This document shows, one piece after another, positions 48,201 to 59,700 of a stretch of 64,000 bases of DNA. Both the position numbers and the translations under genes were made by a program. Under the pieces are notes generated by a model that saw nothing but the letters and a program-made list of their open reading frames with translations, had not been told where the DNA came from and searched no databases. Source of the DNA: Miscanthus floridulus (taxonomy: Eukaryota > Streptophyta > Magnoliopsida > Poales > Poaceae); assembly GCF_019320115.1 (NCBI RefSeq), contig NC_089581.1, positions 10,417,707 to 10,481,706 on the forward strand, in the 5' to 3' direction. The stretch's first letter is position 1, and every line of letters starts with the position of its first letter.

Positions 48201-49373
48201 CCATTCATTATTCTTTTTGCGTACAAGAACCGGGTTGGCTAACCATTCCAGATGATACACTTCTTTGATAAATCCGACTGCCAAAAGCCATGTCACTTCT
48301 ACCCTAATTGCCTCCTTTTTGTCGTGAGTGAACCGTCGTAGCTTCTGCTTGATAGGTTTGGCCTTGCTGTTGACATTTAAGGAGTGCTCGATCAAGTTCC
48401 GAGGTACACCAGGCATGTCGGTAGGTTTCCATGCAAACACATCCACATTGCTCCTCAAGAACCTGATGAGCGTGTCTTCCTATTTGGGATCTAGGTTGGC
48501 CCCGATAAGGGCCGTTTTGCTGGAGTCACTGTTGACCAGCTGGATCACCTTGTGCTCCTTTGACTTGATGTTCTTGTGTGGAGTCTCGAGGTCTGGGATC
48601 TCCAGGTGGTCGGCTGAGGTCTTCTTAGCATCGAGCATGGTCTTAGCCATGCGAATAGAGAGGTCGTGGGCCTCTGCTATTTTGAAGCTGTCGTCCTCAT
48701 AGGTATAAGCTGCGTATACGTTGCCCCTGAGGGTTAGAACTCCTTTCTCGGTAGGCATCTTGAGCACCAGATACCTGTAATGAGGTATGGCCATGAACTT
48801 GGTGAGCGACAGTCGACCAAGAATAGCATGGTAGGTGCCGTCGAAGTCAGCGACCACGAAGTTGACGTAGTCAGTGCGGAAGTGGTCCAGAGTCCCAAAT
48901 TGCACAGATAGTGTGATCTGCCCGAGAGGTGTAGAGCTCTGTCTGGGGAGAACGCCCCAGAACTGTGCCTCGTACGGCTTTAGGTCCGCCTGGTCTATTT
49001 TCAGGGCGGGCAGGCTATTCTTGAACAGTATATCGATGGAGCTGCCGCCGTCGATAAGTACCCTATCGAACTGAACCTTATTGATACAAGGATCGAGGAC
49101 CAGGGGAAAACGCCCTAGCTTAGGTATGGCGGCCCATTGGTCCTTCCTGCTGAAGTAGATTTCATGGTGAGACCATGGAGGGAGCCGCAGATCGGTGAGA
49201 AGGTTGTCGGTGTTTGCCATGTTCAAGCAAGCGTGGGCAAGCAGCTTGCGTTCTCGTTTGGTCTCAATGCACACCTTGCCACCGATGATAGTGTGCATGC
49301 GATCAGTTGGCTTGACGTATTTATGACGAGGGTCTGCATAGTCGTCGTCGTTATCCTCGTTGCGCTGTTCCAC
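45267..49373 (-). pseudogene. Element C pol: protease, reverse transcriptase, two RNase H domains, integrase
   Basis: Order on the minus strand: protease with LIDGGSSIDILF (Asp codon 49052-49050); reverse transcriptase 48458-47373 with WRICVDYTDLNKHCPKDPF, LDCYSGYHQIALKKDDQIKT and the YVDD motif at 47894-47883; RNase H (EKFEWSEEADTAFMQLKHYL, LLLYIAATN); a second RNase H-like domain with WTMYFDGSLNINGAGAGVLF and NNAAEYEACLHGLRIAVELG; integrase with YCEGCQFF, WGLDMIRPF, IITDLGTQFTG and GQVEWANG (Glu codon 45818-45816), and a C-terminal NSWHIDKLRCFY end. The dual RNase H places it in the Tat lineage. All main catalytic residues are present. Stops near 48480, 46801 and at 46256-46258 (TGA for Arg in KAFRARFYW) break the frame. 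No chromodomain is seen. Confidence 0.93.
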
Positions 49374-51961
49374 TGCGTCGTTAGGCTTGTCGGACGTGTC
49401 TAGAACCTATTGACGCGTGTAGATAGTCTTGAGGATGCGGCAATTCTCCATGGTATGGTTCGACTTAGGATGGAGCTGGCAGGGCCCCTTCAATGCTTTG
49501 GCATAGTTGTCTTTGTAGTTATGACGTCCACCCCCCTTTTTAACGGTATTGACCTCGCTGTCGTCTTCCCGAGCGCGCTTGCTCCTGTAATTGTCACGGT
49601 GGTTACACCGCTGATTACGTTGGTCACGGTGGTCGTGGGAGTCGTTGCGCTAGTTGCAGCGGTCAAAATTGTCATTCCGACCATGACTGTCATGGTAATT
49701 GTCGTGGTGTGGGGGGTGGTCAGAACGTGGAACCCTTGCTGCTTCTTCAACAATTATCTTTTTAGCGTCTTCGACATCCACGTATTTCTTGGCAGTGGCC
49801 AGGAGCGCTGTGACTGATTCAGGTCTCTTGTGGAGGAGCTTGTCCCTTAGGGCATCATGGAAGCGGAGGCCAGTGACGAAAGCCTCGATTGCCTCATTGT
49901 CGGAGATTGATGGGACCTTGATGCGCATCTTTGAGAAGCGCCGGACGTATTCATGTAGTGGCTCATCTTTTTGATCTCGAATCCATTGCAAATCGTATTT
50001 GTTGCCTGGCTGTTCACAAGTAGCGATGAAGTTGTCGATGAAGGCTTGCTTGAGCTCCTGCCAAGAGTCAAAGTAGTTTGCAGGCAAGCTGACCAGCCAT
50101 TGGTGACCTACATGGCCAACAGCGACTGGGAAATAGTTAGACATGATGTGTTCATTCGCCATGGCTGATCTGCACACGGTCTCATAGAGCATGACCCATA
50201 ATTCGGGGTTTTCCTTGCCGTCGTACTTTTGAAGTTTTTCGAGTTTAAAATTTTTGGGCCATATGACTTGGCGAAGATGTGGAGTAAACTACTTCAAACC
50301 CGGCAGGCCGTGGGCAGTGTCATATTCCATACGGCGATAGCTTTCATGGGATGCATGATCATTGGCTCTCTGGTTGATGCGAGTGCGCAGGTCACATCCA
50401 CCGAGGTAATGGCGGAGGTCGTTATTGCCATCGCGGCGATCTCGATTGCCATCTAGATTAGCCCTACAACCGTGGTTATCATGGCGATTGTCGCGGTTGT
50501 CATCTCGAACGTCGTGGCGGTTATCCTCCCGGCGGCGGTTATTGTCCCGACCACCATCATGACCACTGTTTCTGCCTTGACGGTTGTCCAATGGGTCGTT
50601 GTTGCGCGAGCCATGTTGGTTGAGTGGCTGTGAGCAACTTGAGTATTGGCGGCTGTAGCTTGATTCGACTGAAACGGATGGAGCCCGGGCTTGATTCATC
50701 ATCTCTGCGGTCTGAGCCATAGCAGCCGTCAGATAAGCTTGTATGTCGTCGCAAACTGCCTGGGTCTCGGGAGTGTTGGGTAGCCGCTGTATTGTTGCCA
50801 TGGCGATGGCTACGTTGGCGCTTGGAGTCTTAAAGACTTGTTTGTCCCCCACCCTGTCGAAAGCATTGTTGAGGTCGCGTGGCTGGACCCTTATGCATCG
50901 TGCCTCCTGGTCTGCTTCAGCTTCGATCTGTCGGCGATTAAACCGGTCAATATTGCGTGCTTCGCGAGTAGTTCTTTCTTGTTCTGTTTCGCCAACTGCT
51001 GGTGGTTCGTCATTGCTGACAACATGGATCAAATCCCCTTGTCTTGGTGGGAAAGACAGAAATTGGGGGAAACCCGGGGCGTGGTCTGGGAGATCCAGAT
51101 CGTATTTGATGCCTTCATCTATGTGATGCTGAAGCTCAGTGTGGACAGATGCATTAGATGCGATGCCAGACAAGGAGCTGGAGTCACCCTCTCAGACTGT
51201 GTGGACGGATCCTTCACGATAATCTTCAATCCGAACCATGTTTTGCGTGGCTTCGGCCAAGGTCGGCGCATAAAACATAGATCCGAGCGGCGTTGTAGGT
51301 TGTACGTGTAGCTGGAAGCAGCGTTTCGTAGGCCATAGGGCTGGACCTGGTGCTTCTCCATTGAGGCTTCATACTCGGAGAGCTAGAGACCTGTTGTGAA
51401 GGTCAGCTGGCAATGAGCGGAGCGCCCCTCAGGGGTAGATATGACCACGAGATCTGTTCCAAGTTGCGTAGGACGACTGGTCTAAGCTGGTCGGATAGAT
51501 CTGTTGTGGGGAGCAGTTACCTGCTCATTAGGTTGACTTTGAATCATACTTACCAGAGCTAGGGTTTCAGCGAGTTTGATGCCGACCCTATCAATGGAGT
51601 CGAGCAGGTCGGTGTTGTCGATCTGCTTCCCTTTGTAGCGGGGAAGCGGATGACGGGCTATCGGCATGGCTGAAGGTGACGTAGGCGTGGTCGGAGCTAG
51701 ATGTACCATGGTCAGAGCTAGATCCATCGTGGTTAGAGTCGTATCCGTAGTGGTCGGAGTCGTATCTGTAGTGGTCGGAGCCATATCCGTAGTGGTCGGA
51801 GCCGTAGCTGACGCAAGTGAAGTAGTGGTCGGCGCAGACTGAATCCATGCCTCCTCCGTGGTAATGGCGATGGCATTGTTGGAGCCGGTGGTCTAGGTGA
51901 TCTGGCTAACGCTGAATGTGAGGCCGTTCGACGTAGCCATGGAGCCGGAGATGATGACCAT
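49374..51961 (-). pseudogene. Element C gag
   Basis: The likely start is the ATG at 51961 (MVIISGS). The N-terminal part is Thr/Pro-rich with heptad repeats, then PRYKGKQIDNTDLLDSIDRV, a block also found in element A. Residues follow with RVGDKQVFKTPSANVAI and an Arg/Asp/Asn-rich stretch (50640-50400), then the Gag core (WLVSLPANYFDSWQELKQAF, FIATCEQPGNKYDLQ) in 50192-49650. Near the end is a Cys/His group (CQLHPKSNHTMENC). Stops interrupt it at 51900, 51484, 50289 and near 49413. The gene is followed directly by protease sequence in the expected order. Confidence 0.85.
51715..51840. repeat. 21-bp tandem repeats in element C gag
   Basis: Units of 21 bp with core GTGGTCGGAGYCGTATCYGTA repeat about four to five times. 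They code for seven-residue TTTDTTP-like units in Gag, a flexible Thr-rich segment. Confidence 0.85.
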
Positions 51962-51990
51962 CTTGTTTGCTTGGAGAGCAATACGCACAC

Positions 51991-52008
51991 CCCCTACCTG
52001 GCGTGCCA
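51991..52008 (-). promoter_or_regulatory. Primer-binding site of element C
   Basis: On the minus strand TGGCACGCCAGGTAGGGG begins one base after the 5' LTR. A (52960-52943) and B (32711-32694) have the same site with one or two changes, which shows shared priming. Confidence 0.85.
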
Positions 52009-52009
52009 C

Positions 52010-52482
52010 TATCGACGAAATATGGTCGGCAGTCTATCTAGGGGTATGCCTAAGGTAGTAGATTGTCGGTAGACAGATGCGCAAGCCATAAACAAGACGG
52101 TGACGCAAGACGAACACGAGGTTTTATCCAGGTTCGGTCGCCAAGAAGGCGTAATACCTACGTCCTGCGTCTGATTTGTATTGTTGTATGTCAATGAGAG
52201 ATGTTTTTTAGAGAGATCCCCTGCCCGCCTTATATAGTCTAGGGGGCAGGGTTACCGATCTGGAAACTAATCCTAGTCAGTTACAATTGCCATATGTGGC
52301 CGGATAAGGATTCCTATTCTAACCGACTAGGATCCTGCTTGATCGCCAAATCCGCCTTGACTCCTTGCACGGGACTCCAACCAGGTTGGCTGGGCCGCAC
52401 GTTGTCTTTTGGGTGGACCAGACCCATCGATCCAGGCCGGCCCAAACCTAACTGTAAGGGTATAGGGGTTAATACCCCCACA
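52010..52482 (-). repeat. Element C right LTR (its 5' LTR)
   Basis: The 473-bp LTR carries the TATA box CTATATAAG on the minus strand (complement of 52229-52237). The first base pair of the TG end is changed (TATCGACG). Confidence 0.94.
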
Positions 52483-52487
52483 GTAAG

Positions 52488-52914
52488 CGGTGGCGACGTT
52501 GGTGAACCCAAAGGGTAGGGCCGTAACCCCTGCAGTTTCCCGAGTAGCCTTCGATAGATCTGGATTGGAGGGTGGTCGGCACTAAACTAGAGTGTCCAGA
52601 GCTAATTCGGCGATGGAGAGACAATCAGTGAGCTTCAGTCCGACCCGATCGATGAATTTGATTAGATCGTCGTTGTTGATCTGCCTCCTCTAATAGCGAG
52701 GAAGCGGACGGCCAGTCGTTGCTGAAGGAGACCTCAAAATCGGCTCCGAGATCGGATCTGCAGTTGCAGGTGCGGGGGTGGTCAGCGCAGAACCGATCTG
52801 CCCTGGCTTGAGAAGCTCTTTGACTCCATCAGCGTTGATGACCCATGAGATGGATCCGACGGTGAAGATCTGGCTAGGCTGTGGAAGGGTCAAAGAGCCT
52901 ACAGAAAAAGCCAT
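52488..52914 (-). pseudogene. Element A gag, N-terminal part
   Basis: The minus-strand frame from ATG 52914 starts MAFSVGSLTLPQPSQIFTVG and ends before the C insertion with the RPLPRYRRRQINNDDLIKF block, which aligns with PRYKGKQIDNTDLLDS of element C gag. The gene continues at 39593. A stop lies at 52690-52692. Confidence 0.75.
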
Positions 52915-52962
52915 CTTGTTCGATAAGGAAACAACACGCACACCCCTACCTGGCATGCCAAC

Positions 52963-53435
52963 TATCGACAAAATATTGTCGACAGTCCTCTGAGGGGTAT
53001 CCTACGAAGGTAGATTGATCGACAGAGGAGCGTGAGATTAAGAACAAGAAGGCAACAGAGACACACGAGTTAGATAGGTTCAGGTCGTCAGTATGACGTA
53101 ATACCCTACTTCTGTGGTCTGTTGGTCTGTATTAGCTATCGTATGATATGCCGTGAGTTTGGAGGGGGTCCCTGCCCGCCTTATATAGTCCGAGGAGCAG
53201 GGTTATAAGTCGGTTAGATCTGAGAGATAATCGAAAAGTAATAACTGATTACAGGAATATTGGGATCATACATATCCTAACAGATCTCATAGTATCTTTA
53301 GGATATCTTCTTGGCGTCTTGCGGGTGGCGCCGAGCAGAGTCGTGCCCCGCAAGGCTTCATCTTGTGGGCTGGGCCACCCCTGGGGGCGCAGCCCATGTG
53401 GTCTACCGTGGGTATCCGGGGTCATACCCCCCACA
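52963..53435 (-). repeat. Element A right LTR (its 5' LTR)
   Basis: The 473-bp LTR is followed on the minus strand by the primer-binding site at 52960-52943. TATA box: complement of 53180-53188. The right TSD copy is ACAAG at 53436-53440. Confidence 0.92.
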
Positions 53436-55550
53436 ACAAGTGCTTACAGCATACTTCGAGAAGAATAGAACAGATGAAACAGCTCGAGGTATATTGTATC
53501 AGGACTTTCCCGAGTTCTATACGTGACAAGCACATGGCAAAGTTTGGCAAAATAGGGTGTGTCATGATACATTATGACAGATTAGAAGAATCATGTCTGC
53601 CAATCTAGTCGAGGTGGAGCGTTACTATCTTAGGAGTCTCCTAAACCACATGGCAGGTGCAACCTCGTTTGAGTGTCTAAGGACCGTGGATGACAAAATC
53701 CTACCGACCTTCTGTGAAGCTACAGAAAGAAGGGGCTTAATCGAATAGGACAACACGCTAAACGAGAGTCTCACTGAGGCAACCGGGTGGATGATGCCAT
53801 ATGCGCTGCGAAGGCTCTTTGCAATAATATCGGTATTTTGTGAGCCCAATGATGTGTTTGGACTATGGGAGAAACACAAGGAGGCAATATCGGAGGACTA
53901 CAGGCGTAATAATCAATCCACCTTCATGGTTGAGCAGATGGTCCTCATGGATATTCAAAAATTGCTATAATCAATGTAGAAGAATATAAAGATGTACCCA
54001 CTTCCTGATATCGACGACACATATGATGCCTCTCATGATATTCCTATAGAGATTTTTGAGGAGGCTAGCATTGAGGTTAACAAGGATGATGTGGCTCTGT
54101 CAGACACCCTTAACAAGGAGCAGCGGGCTGCATACAATGAGATCATGTCCTCGATTGATACCAAGGATGGGGGTCTCTTCTTTGTGGATGGTCCTAGCGG
54201 GACCAGAAAGACTTATCTGCACAGAGCACTTCTCGCTACTATACGTAATTAGAAAAAGATTGCAGTGGCAACAACTACATCTGGTGTTGCAGCCTCAATA
54301 ATGCCTGGTGGTAGAACCGCCCACTCGCGCTTCAAGATTCCCCTCACTATCAATAATGGGGCCTTTTGCACCTTCACGAAACAGAGTGGTACTGCCAAGC
54401 TGCTTCGGGTCGCATCCCTTATTATTTGGGACGAGGTGACAATGATAAAGAGGCAAGGTGTTGAGGCACTAGACAACAACCTTCGTGATATAATGGACAG
54501 ACCAGAGTTGCCGTTTGGAGGGAAGACCATGGTGTTCGGTGGAGATTTCAGACAGGTTCTTCCCGTTGTTCAGAGAGGGTCAAGGGCTCAGGTAGTTGGT
54601 GCCTCGCTGCGGATGTCGTACCTTTGGGATTCCATGCGACATCTAAAACTGGTGCGCAACATGAGGGCAAAAAGTGACCCGTGGTTTGCAGAATACTTGT
54701 TGCGCGTCGGTGGAGGTTCTGAGGAGGCGACTGTTGATGATGAAATCCGTCTTCCTTATGATATATGTGTTCCGCACACCGGGAAAGATAGTGATCTTGA
54801 TACTCTAATTGATTGCATATTCCTAACCTCAATGCAAATATGTCAAGCAAAGATTATACCACCTCTCGAGCGATATTATCTACGCGGAACGAATGGGTTG
54901 ATATGATTAATATGAAGATGATAGGTCATTTCCATGGAGATGAGATGGTGTACCATAGCTTTGACTGTACGGTGGACAATCCGCACAACTACTACCCTGA
55001 GGAATTCCTTAACACTTTGACACCCAATGGTCTACCTCCACAAGTGTTGAAGCTAAAGATCGGTTGTCCGGTCATATTGCTTAGGAACATTGACCCTGCG
55101 AACGAACTTTGTAATGGTACCAGGCCTATCATATGGGGGTTCCAAAAGAATACCATAGACACTGAAATTGTGTTGGGACAGCACGCTGGAAAGCAGGTTT
55201 TTCTGCCTCGAATACCCTTATGCCCGTCGGACGATGAGATGTTCCCTTTCCAATTTAAGCGAAAGCAGTTCCCTATTCGGCCCAGCTTCGCAGTGACTGT
55301 TAACAAGGCACAGGGGCAGACTATTCTTAACATCGGGGTATACTTGCCGAAACCAGTGGGCTCGCATGACCAATTGTATGTGGCGCTATCAAGAGCTACA
55401 GCAAGATCGAACATTAAGATCTTGGCTGTGTCGGCTGCTGAGAAGGATGTGAATAAGGAAAAAGGAAAAGGAAAAGGGAAAAGGAAGAAGAGACCGACAA
55501 AGGATATATTCACAAAGAATATTGTATGTAAAGAGGTTCTAACTCTATGA
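53436..55550 (+). pseudogene. Helitron RepHel, linker and PIF1-type helicase
   Basis: The reading resumes after element A with QVLTAYFEKNRTDETARGIL, YQDFPEFYT and, further on, NHMAGATSFECLRTVDDKIL, the Rep-helicase linker. The helicase starts about 54090 with LNKEQRAAYNEIMSSID. Walker A is GPSGTRKT at 54190-54213, with Arg (54205-54207) where Gly is usual. Walker B is IIWDEVTMI, motif III FGGDFRQVLPVV, and motifs V and VI lie at 55290-55400 (TVNKAQGQTI, QLYVALSRA). Stops occur at 53525-53527, 53746-53748, 53968-53970 and 54250-54252. One base is missing near 54823 (IF/PNLNANMSS), which shifts the frame. The C-terminus is Lys-rich and ends at 55550. The protein unwinds DNA during rolling-circle transposition; this copy is inactive. 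Confidence 0.9.
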
Positions 55551-55973
55551 AAGAGGTAATGCATTACACATCGATACATATTTTTTCAAGATATATCAAT
55601 AGTAATTTAACTTTAAAAAATAACAAACAACTTATGTGCAGGATACTTCTAAATACAGCTTCAACTATCTACATGCTTCAGCTGCAAGAAGTTAGATACC
55701 GCATCTTGGACTTGAAAATCTTCTGGATTATCTTTGATTGGTGACCAGCTGCAACTTGGTGTTCGTGCAAAGCACGTTCTCTTGGTCGAAACATTGAGAG
55801 ATTAGATTCTTAATTGTACAATATATTGTAAAACATGTATTGTAAAACACAAACTTGTTATAATTAAGGTGAATGCTCATATATTGCAACTTGTAAAATA
55901 TCACGATTGCAATATCTATTTTAGATACATTATAACACGCGCTCATACATATATTATCGTGATATTATGTGTA

Positions 55974-56002
55974 CCCGTTGCAACGCACGGGCATTTAACT
56001 AG
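55974..56002 (+). other. Helitron 3' terminus: hairpin and CTAG end
   Basis: CCCGT at 55974-55978 pairs with ACGGG at 55987-55991, leaving an 8-base loop; seven bases later is CTAG at 55999-56002, followed by host T at 56003. This is the canonical right end of grass Helitrons. Confidence 0.88.
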
Positions 56003-56702
56003 TATAGTAATAATATTGAAAAAAAACATACTGCAGACTGATAGAGGAATAGTGGCTTCTCAAACATTCAGATTAAGGCTCCTTGAATTTGTTGAATCAA
56101 AGCCTTTTAAATTTGAATCGCGTTTAGAATAGATTAAAACATTTTGCTCAAAAACTAGAACAGGTCCAGACGTCCAGTTGCAAGTGCAACTCATAATTTG
56201 GCTGCTCAAATTTGTTGAAGCAGTGTTAGTGGCACACTAGCCAAGACAGCATTCTTCGAACACAGGGAGTTTCGCTTGTTCATATACGATCGTGGATTAT
56301 AAGGTGGAACAGTATTTTTCTCACACCAAACCAACCAGCAGTAAATAATCCACAATCGTTTACGACAAAACCAACAGGCTAAAGATTATAGGCTGAATGT
56401 GGCAGGACAAAGTACATCTATCACCAGATCCAAATCATTGTTAAATATTTAAATAGCAGTGTTACTCAGCAAAACTGGGGACAAAGTTTCGATGACAAGC
56501 CGTGAGCTTATCCGGCAATTCTGAAGCCGGACGTTCACTCTTTATTATTATTCCGCTACATAGATGGTACACCTGCTGCCCAAATCGACAAGCTTTGCTG
56601 ACAAGCTGCTGAGCTTTTGCCAGGTAGGATGACGAGCACCGTCCCTTCCATATCATGCAGCCAACCACTCTTGTTCCAATTCTTCCTTGTTTGGTTATGG
56701 AA
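56003..56702. other. Host sequence between Helitron and IMPDH, including its 3' UTR
   Basis: The 700 bp hold the 3' UTR of IMPDH (minus strand, below 56703) and a short palindromic element at 56276-56378. No poly(A) site can be placed with certainty. Confidence 0.6.
56276..56378. mobile_element. Short palindromic MITE downstream of IMPDH
   Basis: The left arm TATACGATCGTGGATTATAA pairs with the right arm, which on the opposite strand reads CGTAAACGATTGTGGATTAT. The middle carries CAGTATTTTTCTCACACCAAAC, also seen in the grass hAT-like MITE group. The element is about 100 bp. Confidence 0.6.
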
Positions 56703-59700
56703 CTAGAATGCCTTCTTCTCGTATGAAACCAGCCCATGGATTCCACCTTCAACCTGGGCAGCGCCGGTTCTCACCTGGTAAGGACAACCAATAAATATAT
56801 CAAATCAGTTCAGTATGCTTCCTGGAACAGATGCTCAGCTTTTGGCGAGTAATTATATGTTTTCAGAAAATAAAGATGGATACATTCACTATTTCCACCG
56901 GCAATAATTCAAACTCCTTGTCCATATCGAACCTAATCTCCAAATTAGTACATCATTTTGACCTTTCTACGATTCATATTATGGATTAATAAAGACTATT
57001 AAATAATCTACTGAACTTTGGAGCTGGTACCACAAATAAACCTACTTGTAAGTATTAACAGGGGTTAACTTTAATTGTTTAAACAATCTTTCTGTAAATG
57101 AGCAAGATGAATTTCTCCAATCTTAGACAATTGATATTAAAATCTAAAGCATGTTGGAAGATAACTTGTGTGCAGCCTAAAAATACCTCTAATCTGAGTG
57201 TCTCTGATCGCAAAAGATCATGAGCTGACTGGAGAGAATCTGCGCCAAGATCTTGGAATCCTTGCTTAACTGCTTGCATTGTGTAAGGGATGAACCTCAG
57301 TACAGAACCTTTGTCAGCTACTGCTCCAACAACACCCTGCGCGACTTTGAGCTTGAGTGTATCACCAAGGTACCTTGCATCACTCCCTTTTGTCATGGCT
57401 TCAAGAGAGCCCATGCCTCTGTATTTTTTTACGCGACGGCCGTCCTAAAAATGGCATGTCAAGAGTTATAACTCAAAACATTTTCATGAAAGAGCAGATG
57501 AAAGTTTAATGTGTCAGACATAGATTGGTACAAAATAATAAAGAAGGCAAATAACGAGTTAACAACTTAAGAAACAACTTATGTGATAAATAAAGTACTA
57601 GAATTGACACACAAAATGCAGATGGGTTCTCACAGATATTAATTCTAATTCTTTTCGAGGGAGTTCATGGTCCTAGCTTATATAATATATGATCCCGAAA
57701 CAATCAACTGTAGAGATCTAGTAAGCTAGCCACTAGTGCAAAAGGTCCAAATAAAAAAATGTTGAGCTATAAGGTGTATTTGATATGCTCCATCAAACAA
57801 AATGGCAAAGATAGTTGGCTACTTCATAAGCAGTCAGCACAGACTATAACTAGCAAAATGACATGAACCAACAATACATACGCATATACTGACTACATCC
57901 CAAAATAAATCAACATCTAGAGTTATCCTAAAAGGGGCGTACCCAGTGCAGAGAGCTCCCGCTCTGTGAGGGGTCTGAGGAAGGGTGTCAGTGGCAAGCC
58001 TTACCCTCGCCTGTGCAATGCAAGGAGACCGCGACTCGAACCCGGGACCTTCCGGTCACAGGCGGTAAGACTCTACCGCTTGCACCAGGCCCGCCCTTCA
58101 GAGTTATCCTAAATCAAACTATTTTAAGTTCGAACAACTTTATGTAGAAGGGTATCCATGACACCAAATAAGTGCACTATGGAAATATATTTTGTGATGT
58201 ATCTAATGATACAATTTTGATGTCATAAATATTGGTGCTCTTTTCATTAAATTTGGTCAAACCTAACAAAGTTTTAATTAGGACAACTCTAGAAGTTGAT
58301 TTATTTTGGGACCGAGGGAGTAATTTCAGCCTGAAATATCTGATATTCTGGCAGCATGGTTACTCATGCACAATGCAAATATAGAAGGATACATCCAAGT
58401 GCCATTCAGTCATCATATAAACCACTTTCATTGCACTTTCTTGTTAACTTCAATGCCATTTAATTAGACTGTTCTTTGTACATAAAGGAATTTTTCATTG
58501 CAGTGGCCACATGGGCTTGATTGCATGTTCATGGCAAGTGATCTTCAGTATGAATCAAGTCTCACATTCTACATGGCTGTAGGGACTTTGAAGTCATCAA
58601 CTAAGTCCAAAAGACCAAAAGGCATTTGAACATTCTGTTTACGGTAATCATATTAAACGAAAAGCAAAAACAGAAATTTACCCATTTAAGAACAGCAAAA
58701 ACATCAATATACATATTGTATACCTTGTACTCATAAGTACCAGGAGCTTCATGACTGCCAGCTAAAAAGCTGCCCATCATAACAGTGGATGCCCCCAGCG
58801 ACAGAGCTTTCACAATGTGTCCAGAATTTGAAATTCCACCATCAGCAATAACTGGTACATTGTGATCCTTGGCATAAGATGAAACCTTATACACCGCTGT
58901 TGCCTGTCCACCAACACAAAAGAACATCAAACACAAGCAGCAGTATTAAAATTATTTTGTCTCTACAATATACCATAGGCAGAAAACCCTGGGAATCATT
59001 TGTCTCCACTATCCACCACAAGATAACAAAAATTTAAAGGCTCCTCTCCAACATGATTAGACCACCAAGAATCCATGAGGAAATAAGGAACAACATTTCC
59101 ATATATATCAGACTGTACTTCTGGGGGAAATGCACTGTAGCACATGGGGAAAGCACTGTGCCAGCCTACCAGGTCTAGACAAATCTAAGACCATGGCATC
59201 CTAAAGAAACATGATACTCAACCTGCAAGAATATGAATGGAAGGTGACAGCACCTAATAAACATTCCCAATGATTTTCAATGTCCTAATTAGTTCATAAA
59301 AGCTCAAAATTAGACCAAGTACCCATCACTCCATCAGTGTCTTCCAAGCATATGAAACAAGGACTACATATCCCCTACCTAGCTGAAAGGAAAGTTAGTA
59401 GATGCTCTGATGTCATCAAATGAGAAATGGATGCTTGCACTGAATATAGCAAAGATTTCAGGATGTTTATGATGTCTAGCAAAAGAAAGGACAAAATTTG
59501 TTTCCAAGAGGTCACGGCCATCTAAGATAACTTCAGATCATAAGACAGTTCAGAGAGGAACAAAACGAGCGCCTACCTAATGGCAGAGGATTCAGGGTAG
59601 CCAACAAATTTGACAGCAAGCTAAATGAAGTAAGCTGATGGTGATGAATTAGAATACTGAGAAAAACAAGAGTTCATGCGGATTTTAGCATTTACCTGTC

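Larger units (their letters stand above)
39599..52482 (-). mobile_element. Gypsy element C (Tat type), nearly complete
   Basis: A 12,884-bp minus-strand Ty3/gypsy element sits in gag of element A. LTRs are 39599-40071 and 52010-52482, each 473 bp, with a perfect TSD, GTAAG (39594-39598 and 52483-52487). About 25 LTR differences were counted by eye. The primer-binding site TGGCACGCCAGGTAGGGG lies at 52008-51991 on the minus strand. Gene order is gag, protease, reverse transcriptase, RNase H, second RNase H-like domain, integrase; the antisense accessory gene follows at 41461-44627. Catalytic residues are kept but stop codons interrupt gag and pol, so it is recently dead or relies on helpers. 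Confidence 0.94.
19786..53435 (-). mobile_element. Gypsy element A (Tat type), host of elements C and D
   Basis: This minus-strand Ty3/gypsy element has 473-bp LTRs at 19786-20258 and 52963-53435 and a 5-bp TSD, ACGAG/ACAAG, with one mismatch. In minus orientation the 5' LTR is followed by TGGCATGCCAGGTAGGGG, the primer-binding site. Gene order on the minus strand is gag, protease, reverse transcriptase/RNase H, second RNase H-like region, integrase; an accessory gene lies on the plus strand near the 3' LTR. Removing C and D with their TSDs leaves 12,920 bp, close to element C (12,884 bp). LTRs differ at about 45 sites by eye, more than in C, which fits A being the older host. Lost catalytic residues and stops make it defective. 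Confidence 0.92.
4950..56002 (+). mobile_element. Helitron, about 9.3 kb, expanded to 51 kb by nested LTR elements
   Basis: Helitrons are rolling-circle DNA transposons that begin with TC, end with CTRR behind a short hairpin, insert between A and T, and make no target duplication. The right end fits fully: a CCCGT/ACGGG hairpin at 55974-55991, seven bases, then CTAG at 55999-56002, followed by T. The proposed left end is TCTCTTCTCTACACC at 4950, preceded by A. Between them lie parts of a plant RepHel gene in order on the plus strand: N-terminal exons (13741-17006), the Rep domain with HUH and two-Tyr motifs (18967-19780), the Rep-helicase linker and a PIF1-type helicase (53436-55550). Subtracting three insertions with their TSDs (6145, 1955 and 33655 bp) leaves about 9.3 kb. 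The RepHel gene is broken, so this copy cannot move on its own. The right end is firm; the left end is less certain. Confidence 0.85.

Noticed and set aside
57933..58099. tRNA gene on the minus strand
   Set aside because: The A and B boxes belong to a SINE: the body does not fold as a complete tRNA, has a long extra tail and a target-site duplication.
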